The position numbers and the translations under genes are program-made. A DNA stretch of 64,000 nt. Source: Treponema pedis. Lineage in GTDB: Bacteria; Spirochaetota; Spirochaetia; Treponematales; Treponemataceae. Numbering within the stretch: position 1 is the stretch's first letter; each line of letters begins with the position of its first letter. Below are positions 47,411 to 55,384 of this stretch, piece after piece. The notes under the pieces were generated by a model that was given only the letters and a program-made list of their open reading frames with translations, had not been told where the DNA came from and searched no databases. Location of the stretch: positions 248,001 through 312,000 of the forward strand of contig NZ_CP045670.1 in the NCBI RefSeq assembly GCF_017161325.1, given 5' to 3'.

Positions 47411-48721
47411 TTAGTAGTAAGTTTCAGTTTCTAAGTTAAGTTCCTGTAATTCATCTTGACTAGCTTTTCGTAAAGTACCTGTTGTTTCATCTATGACAGC
47501 TCTGTTTAAAAATTCTCCCTCTTCGCTAAAAATAATGTAATAAGGTATATCTGAATTATATGCAATTCTACTACCCATAGGTTTTCCATCTTCATAAAAC
47601 CATGGTTCTACACAAATTTCATTCTTATTTGTCTTGTTATTTTGTATTAAAAAGCTATGTGAATGATGAATTCTACCCCATTTAATGCCTCCACTTTCAT
47701 AAAAGCCGATGGCTGAGCACTCTGGTATAGTCATTTCTGATTGGCCAAAACCTTCCTCATTTATTTCTGTATACATGCGATATTGTTCTGGCAATGCTAT
47801 TGTGTTTTCCAGTATTTTTATTGATTCAAATTTTCCAGATTCATATAAATTTATATTACTTAAAGATATAAGTCCCAAAGGAGTGTCGAATACCTGTGAT
47901 TGTATAAATGCCTTTTTTAGATTTCCATTTTCATATATTTCCAAAAAACCGCCGTCTTTTGTTACCTTAATTTTACCAATATTTGTTTTTATCCAATCAT
48001 TGGATCTTAAAGAAAAATTTTTAATTTTTCCATTTTCATAAAATGCGATTTCATCATATATTGTAAAGCTGGAAAGAAATTCAAGTCCTGAATATTTACC
48101 GGATGTTATCTTTTGTGGTGATATTTTACACATGGATAATGAGCCTTTTTTATTAAAAAAAAGCTTTGTGGTTTCTATTTTCCCTATAGATGTATTGATT
48201 TGTTTCGGTTTAATTTCTACCCATGATATACCTCCATTTTCATAAAAATGAATTCTTCCGTCAGTTTTGATATCTCCAATACCAGTTTTTATAATTTGGC
48301 TATCTTTTAACCAGCCGGTTTTTACTATTCCATTTTCATAAAATTCTACTTTGTTTTTACTATGTATATCACCTATGAATATCAGAGAACCATTTTTCGT
48401 GTTCAACTTTATATTGTTTACAAGTTCAATTTGTTTCATCATACCGTTTTCATAAAATTCTATAGTGTTTCCATTTTTTAATTCTCCGCTTTTTATGAAG
48501 CCGTTTTCATAAAATTCTATCATTTTATCAGTTTTAAATATAAATTTGCCGGCTTTTGTTGTTAATTCGGTATCTTCAGATAGTTTTATACGGTAAATTG
48601 AACCATTATCGTATTTATCCACATAATCAATAAGAGCATCAGTCCCATCAGGGAGTATAATTCCCCATAGTAAATTTAAACCGATTGAAAATATAAACAT
48701 AATTCCTATAATTTTTTTCAT
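47411..48721 (-). CDS. Exported MORN/YwqK-like repeat protein
   Basis: A 436-residue protein with signal peptide MKKIIGIMFIFSIGLNLLWG. It is built from at least eight copies of a beta-hairpin repeat centred on F/I/L-Y-E-N/S-G (EFYENGFIKSGELKNG, HFYENGGISWVE, IYENGNLKKAF), spaced 25-60 residues apart. The pattern resembles MORN repeats and the YwqK antitoxin-like family, which often appear as secreted or immunity-linked proteins. AAGGAAGG and a stem-loop leader (48737-48760) precede ATG 48721. The gene lies beside an attC site, so it may be a mobile cassette. Confidence 0.75.
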   Translation of the reverse strand: MKKIIGIMFIFSIGLNLLWGIILPDGTDALIDYVDKYDNGSIYRIKLSEDTELTTKAGKFIFKTDKMIEFYENGFIKSGELKNGNTIEFYENGMMKQIELVNNIKLNTKNGSLIFIGDIHSKNKVEFYENGIVKTGWLKDSQIIKTGIGDIKTDGRIHFYENGGISWVEIKPKQINTSIGKIETTKLFFNKKGSLSMCKISPQKITSGKYSGLEFLSSFTIYDEIAFYENGKIKNFSLRSNDWIKTNIGKIKVTKDGGFLEIYENGNLKKAFIQSQVFDTPLGLISLSNINLYESGKFESIKILENTIALPEQYRMYTEINEEGFGQSEMTIPECSAIGFYESGGIKWGRIHHSHSFLIQNNKTNKNEICVEPWFYEDGKPMGSRIAYNSDIPYYIIFSEEGEFLNRAVIDETTGTLRKASQDELQELNLETETYY

Positions 48722-48736
48722 TTTTAACCTTCCTTG

Positions 48737-48760
48737 TTGCAATGTCTTTTTTCATTGCAA
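48737..48760 (-). promoter_or_regulatory. Stem-loop leader, copy A of a shared module
   Basis: An 8-bp perfect stem, TTGCAATG / CATTGCAA, with an 8-base loop (48737-48744, 48753-48760), is followed by AAGGAAGGTTAAAAATG. Nearly the same leader stands before the genes at 50111 and 53760. Confidence 0.75.
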
Positions 48761-48827
48761 TTATTTTTATTTTTGTCGAAAGAATACATTGATTGGTTCC
48801 GTTGTCCGCCTACTTTCAGGTCGGTCA

Positions 48828-48893
48828 ATCTAACTACCGCTTAACCTGCAACAGCGCTAAGTCTCTGTTGTCAGGTTGAAGCTGGTGTTAGAT
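48828..48893. other. Integron attC site
   Basis: A 66-base imperfect palindrome bounded by ATCTAAC (48828-48834, fits RYYYAAC) and GTTAGAT (48887-48893, fits GTTRRRY). Inside, ACC-GCTT-AACCTG-CAACAG on the left pairs fully with the right arm except for three extra bases in the right arm (and one T on the left), the extrahelical-base pattern used by integron integrases to choose the strand. A 10-base loop separates the arms. The site begins 7 bases after the stop of the 87-residue gene (minus strand), the normal gene-then-attC cassette order. No integrase gene or attI is in the window. Confidence 0.65.
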
Positions 48894-48899
48894 TTTTAT

Positions 48900-49163
48900 T
48901 TACTTTATTTCAAAATTTAAGTAATCAGATATATTGATACCCAATTTCTTAAATTCTGTTTTATACGCATCAATATGAATTTTTAAATCAACCTTTAAAT
49001 GTTCTAATTTTTGTTGATCTGTAATCTGAGAAATACTATGCAAAAGTGAGGTTATTTCAACAGCATGCTGTAAAGGTTTAGATTCATCATAAAATTCCTG
49101 TAGTTTTGTTGCACTACTAATGCCTTTAAGAATTTCTCCAATTTTGTTTAACAAATTTCCCAT
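48900..49163 (-). CDS. Small helical protein, probable integron cassette gene
   Basis: An 87-residue soluble, mostly alpha-helical protein (KIGEILKGISSATKLQEFYDES, HLKVDLKIHIDAYKTEFKKLG) with no signal peptide. GGAG precedes the ATG. It ends 7 bases before an attC site, the position of a cassette gene. The family is not recognised. Small helical proteins in such places are often antitoxins or immunity proteins, but nothing here proves it. Confidence 0.65.
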   Translation of the reverse strand: MGNLLNKIGEILKGISSATKLQEFYDESKPLQHAVEITSLLHSISQITDQQKLEHLKVDLKIHIDAYKTEFKKLGINISDYLNFEIK

Positions 49164-49205
49164 AAATTTAAGTTTCTCCTATATTTTAAAGATGTAAACT
49201 GATGT

Positions 49206-50111
49206 TTAAAATATATTATACATTCCTGTATAACCAAGTTCTTTTAAACGTTTTCTTGTTGCAATGGGTAATTTTTTACATCCTTCAAAGCTCATATCAT
49301 ACTCGAAATCAACCAATTTTTTTATTTCTTCAGGTATTTCAAGGTTATGCAATTCGTAACAATATTCGAAACACATACCACCAAACTTTTTTATATTTTT
49401 TGGTATGTTGGCAGTATGTAAATTTTTACATTTTGAAAATACTTTTGCTCCAAGCTCCTGTATTGTATCAGCAAGATGAACTTCAAGTAAATTCTCACAC
49501 TCTTTAAAAGCGGCATTAGAAATTGTTTCAAGTGGTTCCGGAAGAACAATGTTTACAAGACTATTACAACGCGAGAAACTCTGTCTTCCTATTTTTTTAA
49601 GTCCAGGCATAATTTTTACAACAGATAAGCTATCGCAGCCAAAAAAAGCTTGATCTCCTATAGTGGAGACACTGGATGGTATAAACACAGAAGTAAGATT
49701 ATCGCAATTATAAAAGCTCTGGGCTCCCACTATTTCAATACTAGGAGGAATTACTACAGATGTGATAGAGTTATTTTCTTTGAAAGCAAATTTAGATATC
49801 CATTTAACAGGATACCCTTCGATCTCTGAAGGGATAATAACTAAACCACCGGAGCCATTATAGCCAGTAATCATAAGCTTTGTTTCATCTTTGCTTAAAG
49901 TGTATGAAAAATCTCCAATAGAAGACGGGGTTTCAGTAGTCAATTTATTAAGACTATTTTCGTCAAGACTAGAAAATATTTCCTCTACAGCGGTAATATC
50001 ATTTTTTTCTAATGCATCCGATAATGTAACTTTATTATTTTTCGAACAAGAAACTGTGCTAAATAATAAAACCAACATTCCAATCATTGAAACTAATTTT
50101 TTATGTTTCAT
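49206..50111 (-). CDS. BspA-type leucine-rich repeat lipoprotein
   Basis: A 301-residue lipoprotein (lipobox STVSC) with about six LRR_5/BspA repeats of 23 residues (SITSVVIPPSIEIVGAQSF, NLTSVFIPSSVSTIGDQAF, LVNIVLPEPLETISNAAF). BspA-like surface proteins of treponemes and Tannerella bind host fibronectin and fibrinogen and other bacteria. I choose ATG 50111, behind AAGGAAGG and the stem-loop leader. The gene may be variably expressed, given the poly-G tract 330 bases upstream. Confidence 0.88.
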   Translation of the reverse strand: MKHKKLVSMIGMLVLLFSTVSCSKNNKVTLSDALEKNDITAVEEIFSSLDENSLNKLTTETPSSIGDFSYTLSKDETKLMITGYNGSGGLVIIPSEIEGYPVKWISKFAFKENNSITSVVIPPSIEIVGAQSFYNCDNLTSVFIPSSVSTIGDQAFFGCDSLSVVKIMPGLKKIGRQSFSRCNSLVNIVLPEPLETISNAAFKECENLLEVHLADTIQELGAKVFSKCKNLHTANIPKNIKKFGGMCFEYCYELHNLEIPEEIKKLVDFEYDMSFEGCKKLPIATRKRLKELGYTGMYNIF

Positions 50112-50128
50112 TTTTAACCTTCCTTTTA

Positions 50129-50147
50129 GCAATGTTTTTTTCATTGC
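50129..50147 (-). promoter_or_regulatory. Stem-loop leader, copy B of a shared module
   Basis: GCAATG / CATTGC (50129-50134, 50142-50147) with a 7-base A-rich loop is followed by AAAAGGAAGGTTAAAAATG, almost identical to the leader at 48737. Confidence 0.7.
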
Positions 50148-50440
50148 ATTTATATCTTTCTATTTTCCCGCTCAACCAATAATCGAAAGGGTTCCGCTCA
50201 AGACGGCTTTTTGAAAATAAAACTCGTCTGTCATTTCGTAAAGGCTGACCGTAAAAACCTAAGCTAATCCGCCCGGCTGTATTGCAAAACAAAAGTCTTG
50301 ATTTGCTTGCAAGGCGGTAAATATATAAAAAAACGCACAAGACAAAATAGAGTACTTGTCTTATGCGTTTATTATCAAAAATAAAAAAGTAAGAATATAA
50401 AATATTTTCAGTTAGTTTATAAACTGTGCCGTTTTGACAC

Positions 50441-50455
50441 GGGGGGGGGGGGGGG
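50441..50455 (+). repeat. Poly-G tract of 15, TTGACA-flanked
   Basis: Fifteen G (as written) follow TTGACAC (50434-50440) and precede TAAAAC. TTGACA and TAAAAC would be a 16-base-spaced promoter on the plus strand, with the tract as the spacer, but no plus-strand gene follows. On the minus strand the tract is upstream of the BspA-like gene. The stretch 50148-50628 otherwise holds no gene I can support. Confidence 0.8.
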
Positions 50456-50628
50456 TAAAACAAAGCGAATTTTCATTCGGCATATAATTTTTGCTTTTTA
50501 CCCTATTTAAAGTATCTAATGAGAAATTTTTGAAAAAGTATAAGCTCAAAAAATTTAACATAATTATACTATATCATAAAATATTTATTTTGTCAATCAC
50601 TGCAAATAAATATCGAATTAATTTTTAT

Positions 50629-51099
50629 TTATAAATCTTTTTGCATTATAATCTCATCTTCGTCTTTACCTATTTCATAAAACCCGAAATTTTCATAGAG
50701 GTGTTTTGCCGGTATATCTCCTTCAACATAACAAAGCTGAATACATGGATATTTTTTTTCGGATTCTATCATCAAAAGCCATTTTTTTAAAGCTGCTTTT
50801 CCTAAGCCTTTCCCTTGACTTCTTTTGTCTATCATAAATTGGTCCATAATGCAGACGGTTTTTTTGCCGTCAATCCAATCTCGCTGCATTATAAGCCCTA
50901 CCGGTTTATCCTCATAATAGACGGCAAAAACCTTTGCATTTTCTTTCCTGTAAACAAAGGCCCTTGCAAGGATGGTAACATTCGAGGCTGCAAAATTCTT
51001 TTGTTCTTCTTTTACTGAAAGAGAATTGATTATTCTCCAATTATCGGGAGTAACCTCTTTAAATTCTATGCTATCTGTAATGATGGAATTAAGCTTCAT
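50629..51099 (-). CDS. GNAT family N-acetyltransferase
   Basis: A 156-residue acetyltransferase of the GNAT fold, moving an acetyl group from acetyl-CoA to an amine. The acetyl-CoA loop is QGKGLGKAALKKWL, preceded by the strand VCIMDQFMIDKRSQ and followed by HLYENFGFYEIGK near the C-terminus. The substrate is unknown. It stands alone in the accessory region; the flanking gaps are short. Confidence 0.9.
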   Translation of the reverse strand: MKLNSIITDSIEFKEVTPDNWRIINSLSVKEEQKNFAASNVTILARAFVYRKENAKVFAVYYEDKPVGLIMQRDWIDGKKTVCIMDQFMIDKRSQGKGLGKAALKKWLLMIESEKKYPCIQLCYVEGDIPAKHLYENFGFYEIGKDEDEIIMQKDL

Positions 51100-51172
51100 A
51101 AAATTATACTATAAATTTTAAGTGTTAATTTCAATAGATCGGTAGTATTTATTGGAAAAATATTTATGATTT

Positions 51173-52027
51173 TTACTTTTCCTTTGCGAGCTTTAAGTTT
51201 CCCTCATAGTCCAGATTTCCGTCCAAGCCGAAGGCTTTGAAAATTGAAGCCTTATCTTTTTTGTTGGCGGGGTTATTTAGGCTGCCGTCTGTTGCCGGAT
51301 AACAGGGGGCGTTTGATTTTGCTTTTATACATTCTTCCAATTTTTCTATCTCCAATGAAAAGCCTATTGATTCTGCCCGGTAATTTTTATGATACCATTC
51401 TTCGTCTTTGTACAGAGCGTATTCTTTTAAAGACATTTCTTTATATATCAAGCCGTATTGGAGATATGCAATATCCTTGTCCAGATGACTTATACTCTTG
51501 CTTGTCGATATTGGAGCATCATTTAAGTCTTGGTAAGTAACTTTTTTGTTTCCGATAATTTTGTATTCGCCGTAATAGATATTGTTGTCCATAACGGGTT
51601 GTGCGGAGAGGGAAGGGCATTGTTCCAATTCGTCAAGATTAATATTCATACTGTCGCTTATTTTATGATATACCTTTACAATTAAAGCCGTTCCCATCAG
51701 GTTGTTAAGGCCGTAGTTTTTATTCTTTTTAAATTCCGGATTTTTTCTTAACTTAACAATATCGATTAAAATTTTTCCGAAACCGTATTGCCGTCTTCCT
51801 ATTTTAAAAGCAAAGATGTCTCCTTCCTTATATTTTTGGTGAGCTCTTTTTTCGTTTTTAAAATTTTTCAAATCGGCTAAATCTTCTTTCGATGTTTCTT
51901 TTATCCATTTTTCAATCCAAGAATTGAGAGCCGAAGCCTTGCTTTCTTTTAAGTTTTCCGAATAGTAGGTTTTTTGTGTGGTGTAGTTTCCGATAAGCAC
52001 ATGTCCGCTTCCGAATGAAAAATACAC
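51173..52027 (-). CDS. Imm26-type immunity-like protein
   Basis: A 284-residue protein starting at GTG 52027 with GAGG upstream. Residues about 60-180 resemble the immunity protein 26 family (YKEGDIFAFKIGRRQYGFGKILI, then a hydrophobic GTALIVKVYHK strand and YYGEYKIIGNKKVTY). Such proteins protect against polymorphic toxins. The C-terminal 80 residues (AESIGFSLEIEKLEECIKAK) are helical. No cognate toxin gene is nearby. It pairs with the 84-residue gene 36 bases upstream. Confidence 0.7.
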   Translation of the reverse strand: MYFSFGSGHVLIGNYTTQKTYYSENLKESKASALNSWIEKWIKETSKEDLADLKNFKNEKRAHQKYKEGDIFAFKIGRRQYGFGKILIDIVKLRKNPEFKKNKNYGLNNLMGTALIVKVYHKISDSMNINLDELEQCPSLSAQPVMDNNIYYGEYKIIGNKKVTYQDLNDAPISTSKSISHLDKDIAYLQYGLIYKEMSLKEYALYKDEEWYHKNYRAESIGFSLEIEKLEECIKAKSNAPCYPATDGSLNNPANKKDKASIFKAFGLDGNLDYEGNLKLAKEK

Positions 52028-52062
52028 GCCGATTCCTCTAAATGATTGAGTTGCCGTAAAGT

Positions 52063-52317
52063 TTAATTTTTCGGCTTTCCTTTTACAGTTTTAGGAAGGA
52101 CAATTGTTTTATTTTCGCTTGTTTCAATATCAAGCTCGTTTTCTTTATAGTAAAAAGCTTCTCCCTCATAGTCCGATGCGGAAATTTCTTTTTTGATAAC
52201 ATCTCCGTCAAAGTAATAGAGGGTGCCTTTTATATCCATTACTTCCCAGTGATTTTCAATCGGATTTAAGCCGAGGTACTTTCTTTGCTCGTTGGTTAAG
52301 ATAAATTGTTTAGCCAA
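52063..52317 (-). CDS. Small protein partnered with the Imm26-like gene
   Basis: An 84-residue protein (MAKQFILTNEQRKYLGLNP..., YYFDGDVIKKEISASDYEG) with a likely beta-rich fold and no export signal. The pattern of a short protein followed directly by an Imm26-type gene suggests a two-gene immunity module. The family is not recognised. Confidence 0.6.
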   Translation of the reverse strand: MAKQFILTNEQRKYLGLNPIENHWEVMDIKGTLYYFDGDVIKKEISASDYEGEAFYYKENELDIETSENKTIVLPKTVKGKPKN

Positions 52318-52378
52318 TTTTTTATTCCTTTTTTATAATTTAATCTTTTCTATAAATATTCGGAAAATTTTAATTTCA

Positions 52379-53364
52379 TTATATTTTATTCTCTGCTATT
52401 TGCCAATAACCGTTTTTATCGGCTCCTATCCGTTTGATTTTTCCGGTCTTTTTCAGTTCCGAAATTTTGCGGCTTATAGTTATTCTTGATTTTCCGGTTT
52501 TTTCGGCAAGGCTGTCGTATGAAATTTCAGGATTTTCTTTTATATATTTTAAAATTAAATTTACAGTATCATTTACAGTATCATTTACAGTATCATTTAT
52601 AAGTTTCTTTTTTTGTTTTCTTTTATTGTTTTAAGAATTATTCCTAAAATAAAATCTATGAATATGCCTGAATCATTTTGTGCGGTACTGTGTTCAATGG
52701 CCTTATAATAAGCACGCTGATTTTTTAAAATCATATTTTCTATCGGAAGGTGCATAAATACGGGGTTCCAGCCGGCAAGCAATCTTGTTTGCCACAAGCG
52801 GCCCATTCTGCCGTTCCCGTCTTCAAACGGATGGATAAATTCAAACTCGTAATGAAAAACGGAGCTTTTAATCAAAGGGTGCGCATCGCCGTTTTTAAGC
52901 CAACCGAAAAGCTCGGTCATTAAAAAAGGAACTCTATCGGCAGGGGGAGCTACGTGGCTTATTCCATTTTTGCCGGCGATGCAGACTCCTGTTTTTCGAA
53001 AATGTCCCGGATTGTCAAGAAGCCCCATTGTCATAATTGCATGAGCTTTTAATAAATCTTTTTCTTTATAAGGGTTAAAAGACATGCATTTCTCATATAC
53101 CTTAATTGCGTTTTTTACTTCCTGTACTTCTTTGAGCGGAGCTATAACGCTTTTACCTTCAATCAAAGCCGTAACCTGTTCTTCGGTTAAAGAATTACCT
53201 TCGATAGCCAGAGAGCCTCGTATCGTTTTCATACGATTTATTTTACGCAACCGTATACCGTCTTCCCGTTCGAATCTGATAATAAGCCGTTCCAGTTCGG
53301 CAGATATTTCGGAAATGAGATGTATGGCTTTTGATGTAACTGTAAACGGCGGTTTATAACTCAT
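52379..53364 (-). CDS. Fic domain protein (single-base frameshift before its HTH)
   Basis: A Fic AMP-transferase with the catalytic HPFEDGNGRMGR motif and, near the start, SLAIEGNSL, a class II-type inhibitory helix ((S/T)xxxEG). It attaches AMP to target proteins and is kept off by its own Glu. The frame stops at 52597, but a run of seven A (52614-52608, minus strand) with eight expected would continue LINDTVNDTVNDTVNLILKY and then a winged-helix domain (YDSLAEKTGKSRITISRKI) ending at 52379, a 328-residue Fic-HTH protein typical of the family. The NDTV repeat lies at the linker. Confidence 0.9.
52559..52594. repeat. Three tandem 12-bp repeats inside fic
   Basis: ATTTACAGTATC is repeated three times without change. 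On the coding strand it encodes Asn-Asp-Thr-Val three times, in the linker between the Fic and HTH domains. Because units are multiples of three bases, copy-number change would lengthen the linker without a frameshift. Confidence 0.9.
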
Positions 53365-53551
53365 ACTTTATTATACCGTAAAATCCGTGAGAATGCAATT
53401 ATACGGAGAGCTTGCAATGTTTAAATAACAGGCGGCATATATAAAAAATCTTTTCACCTCAATGAATTGTATCGGGTTTATCGTTAAATTCAAAATAACC
53501 GCTGCACAAAAATTTTCGATAAAAAAAATAAAAAATCTTTGCAAGAACCTC

Positions 53552-53583
53552 TTGACAAAACGGGGGGGGGGGGGGGATATAAT
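53552..53583 (+). promoter_or_regulatory. Promoter with a poly-G spacer, probably phase variable
   Basis: Exact TTGACA (53552-53557) and exact TATAAT (53578-53583) flank a 20-base spacer made mostly of 15 G (53562-53576). With 12 G the spacer would be the optimal 17 bases. Slipped-strand changes in the tract would therefore switch expression of the lipoprotein gene at 53760. The region 53365-53759 holds no other gene. Confidence 0.85.
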
Positions 53584-53721
53584 AGAAAAAAGCAGTCTTT
53601 TTTTAACAAGCAAGAAAAGCGAAAAGAATGTTAAGTTGGCAAATCTGATTGTCTATCGAAAAACTGTTCGGTTTGTGCGGAATCAATTTGAATAAAATTT
53701 CGCTTTTAAAAAAGTAAAACT

Positions 53722-53742
53722 TGCAATAAAAAAGATATTGCA
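53722..53742 (+). promoter_or_regulatory. Stem-loop leader, copy C of a shared module
   Basis: TGCAATA / TATTGCA (53722-53728, 53736-53742) with the loop AAAAAGA is followed by GAAAGGATGGTTGAAAGATG. It matches the leaders at 48737 and 50129 in stem, A-rich loop, spacing and ribosome binding region. Confidence 0.7.
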
Positions 53743-53759
53743 GAAAGGATGGTTGAAAG

Positions 53760-54071
53760 ATGAAAAAGAATTTATTTTTAAGGAGTACTGCGTTATTAAT
53801 GTTATTAATAGTGCTGACTCTGTCGGTATCAGGCTGTATGACAAACCGTCATACTGTAGGAAAAGGCTCTCAAACGGGAGGCGTTGTAACGACTCGGCAG
53901 TGGTATGCTTTATGGGGTTTAGTACGGTTAGGAGATAAAGATACCAAACATATAGCAGGAGAGTCTACGGATTATAATATAGAAACCTATTACGGCGTAG
54001 TCGATTGGCTTATTAATTTTTTCTTAGGCTGGCTTTCAATAGGAAGTAGAACTGTAAAAGTTATAAAGTAA
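53760..54071 (+). CDS. Small lipoprotein under the poly-G promoter
   Basis: A 103-residue lipoprotein (signal peptide to SVSGC, Cys at residue 26) with a Gly/Thr-rich start, a VTTRQWYALWGLVRLGDKD segment and a terminal hydrophobic stretch VDWLINFFLGWLSIGSRTV. It resembles the Bor/Trl-like class of small surface lipoproteins, but I would not assign it firmly. It is downstream of the poly-G promoter and the shared stem-loop leader, so it is a candidate for on/off switching. Confidence 0.8.
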   Translation: MKKNLFLRSTALLMLLIVLTLSVSGCMTNRHTVGKGSQTGGVVTTRQWYALWGLVRLGDKDTKHIAGESTDYNIETYYGVVDWLINFFLGWLSIGSRTVKVIK

Positions 54072-54218
54072 GGTAACATATTGGACTTGTATATTAATAA
54101 GTTCTGCATAATATACAAGTCTATTTTACTTAAGATAAAAATGATTTATAATTGTTATATATCGGTATATTTTACAGATAATAAAACACACGGGGGTTAG
54201 GAAAATAAGAAAATCGTC

Positions 54219-54366
54219 TTGACTTTTTCCGCTCCGCTGTGTTATAGTTATCTTGCACGGGGTGCTTTTGGAAAAACTTTAAACGTTTTTCCGGCTGAGA
54301 ACATACCCGCAAGGGCTGTCCGCACGGATGCCCTATACCTGATCCGGATAATACCGGCGGAGGGAG
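54219..54366 (+). promoter_or_regulatory. TPP (THI-box) riboswitch and promoter of thiBPQ
   Basis: Promoter TTGACT (54219-54224), an 18-base spacer and TATAGT (54243-54248). The riboswitch runs from about 54252 to 54366 and shows the class signatures GGGGTGC, GGCTGAGAA, ACCTGATCCGGATAATACCGG-like (54347-54358) and AGGGAG near the end. Binding of thiamine pyrophosphate would hide the start. In T. denticola the matching element before TDE0143 is a known TPP sensor. The GGAGGGAG near the thiB start may be the ribosome binding site sequestered by the switch. Confidence 0.95.
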
Positions 54367-54367
54367 C

Positions 54368-55384
54368 ATGAAAAATATACGCTCTTTTTTATTTTTTATT
54401 TTTTTGGTTACGGGTTTTATAAACCTGTTTGCATTAGGCTCAAAAGAAGCAAACGGCTTAAACGAGAAAAAACTCATTGTTTACACTACAAAGTCTTTTG
54501 CAGGCGACTACGGTCCGGGGCAAAAAATTGCCGAGCTTTTTAAAGCGGAAACGGGTGTTGAGGTTGAATACGTTATTTGTAAAGAAGGCGTTTTAAACCG
54601 CGCAATTGTAGAAGGTAAAAAGTCTACTGCCGATGTCCTTATAGGAATTGACAACCATCTTGTAGAAACGGCTCGTAAAGCGAATGTTTTACGTCCGTAC
54701 CTCTCCAAAAATGCGGCTTACCTTGTAAAAGAAGTTTTAATTACCGAAGACTGGTTATTAACGCCCTTTGATTACGGTTATCTTGCATTTATGTTCGATA
54801 CCGATTCCAAACTGAACGCACCGAAAACTTTGAGCGATTTGACTAAACCGGAGTATAAGGGCAAAATAGTAATTTTAGACCCCAGAACCAGTACGACAGG
54901 ATTAGCCCTCGTTGCCTGGACGCGTTCGGTTTTCGCGGATAATTATCTTAGCTATTGGGAAAAGTTAAGGCCTAATATTTTTACAATGGCTCCTAAGTGG
55001 AGCGCAGGTTATGATTTGTTTACCGCAGGGGAAGCTCCTTTTGCCTTTTCGTATACGGGCAGTTTAGCGTCCCATGTATTGTACGATAATACAATGCGTT
55101 TTCAACCGCTTATTTTTAATGACGGCCACATTATTCAAATCGAAGGAATGGGCATTTCCTCTTACGCAAAAAATATAAAAGCTGCGGAACTTTTTATAGA
55201 TTTTATGCTTACGGAAAAGGCTCAAAGTTTACTTCCCGAAACTCAATTTATGTTTCCGGCAATCAACGGCATAAAACTTCCGGATTCTTATAAAGATGTT
55301 CCCGCTCCTAAAAAAGTTTTACGCATTCCTTCCGAGGACCAAAGCGGATACGTAAACGCTGTAATTAATGTTTTACAAAATTGA
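54368..55384 (+). CDS. thiB: Thiamine ABC transporter substrate-binding protein
   Basis: A 338-residue periplasmic protein that captures thiamine. Signal peptide MKNIRSFLFFIFLVTGFINL then FALGSKEAN. Family features are LIVYTTKSFAGDYGPG, DVLIGIDNHLVETARK, FDYGYLAFMFDT and FAFSYTGSLASH. It is the first gene behind the TPP riboswitch, so its expression falls when thiamine pyrophosphate is high. It overlaps the permease gene by 17 bases. The start is ATG 54368, just after AGGGAG. Confidence 0.93.
   Translation: MKNIRSFLFFIFLVTGFINLFALGSKEANGLNEKKLIVYTTKSFAGDYGPGQKIAELFKAETGVEVEYVICKEGVLNRAIVEGKKSTADVLIGIDNHLVETARKANVLRPYLSKNAAYLVKEVLITEDWLLTPFDYGYLAFMFDTDSKLNAPKTLSDLTKPEYKGKIVILDPRTSTTGLALVAWTRSVFADNYLSYWEKLRPNIFTMAPKWSAGYDLFTAGEAPFAFSYTGSLASHVLYDNTMRFQPLIFNDGHIIQIEGMGISSYAKNIKAAELFIDFMLTEKAQSLLPETQFMFPAINGIKLPDSYKDVPAPKKVLRIPSEDQSGYVNAVINVLQN

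Noticed and set aside
50101-50463. 121-codon minus-strand frame starting in the poly-C run
   Set aside because: The proline run is only the poly-G tract read backwards, the start has no ribosome binding site, and the protein resembles translated non-coding DNA.
52559-52594. CRISPR-like repeats
   Set aside because: The 12-bp units are contiguous, without spacers, and lie inside the fic reading frame. The duplication at 24801-24844 also lacks spacers.
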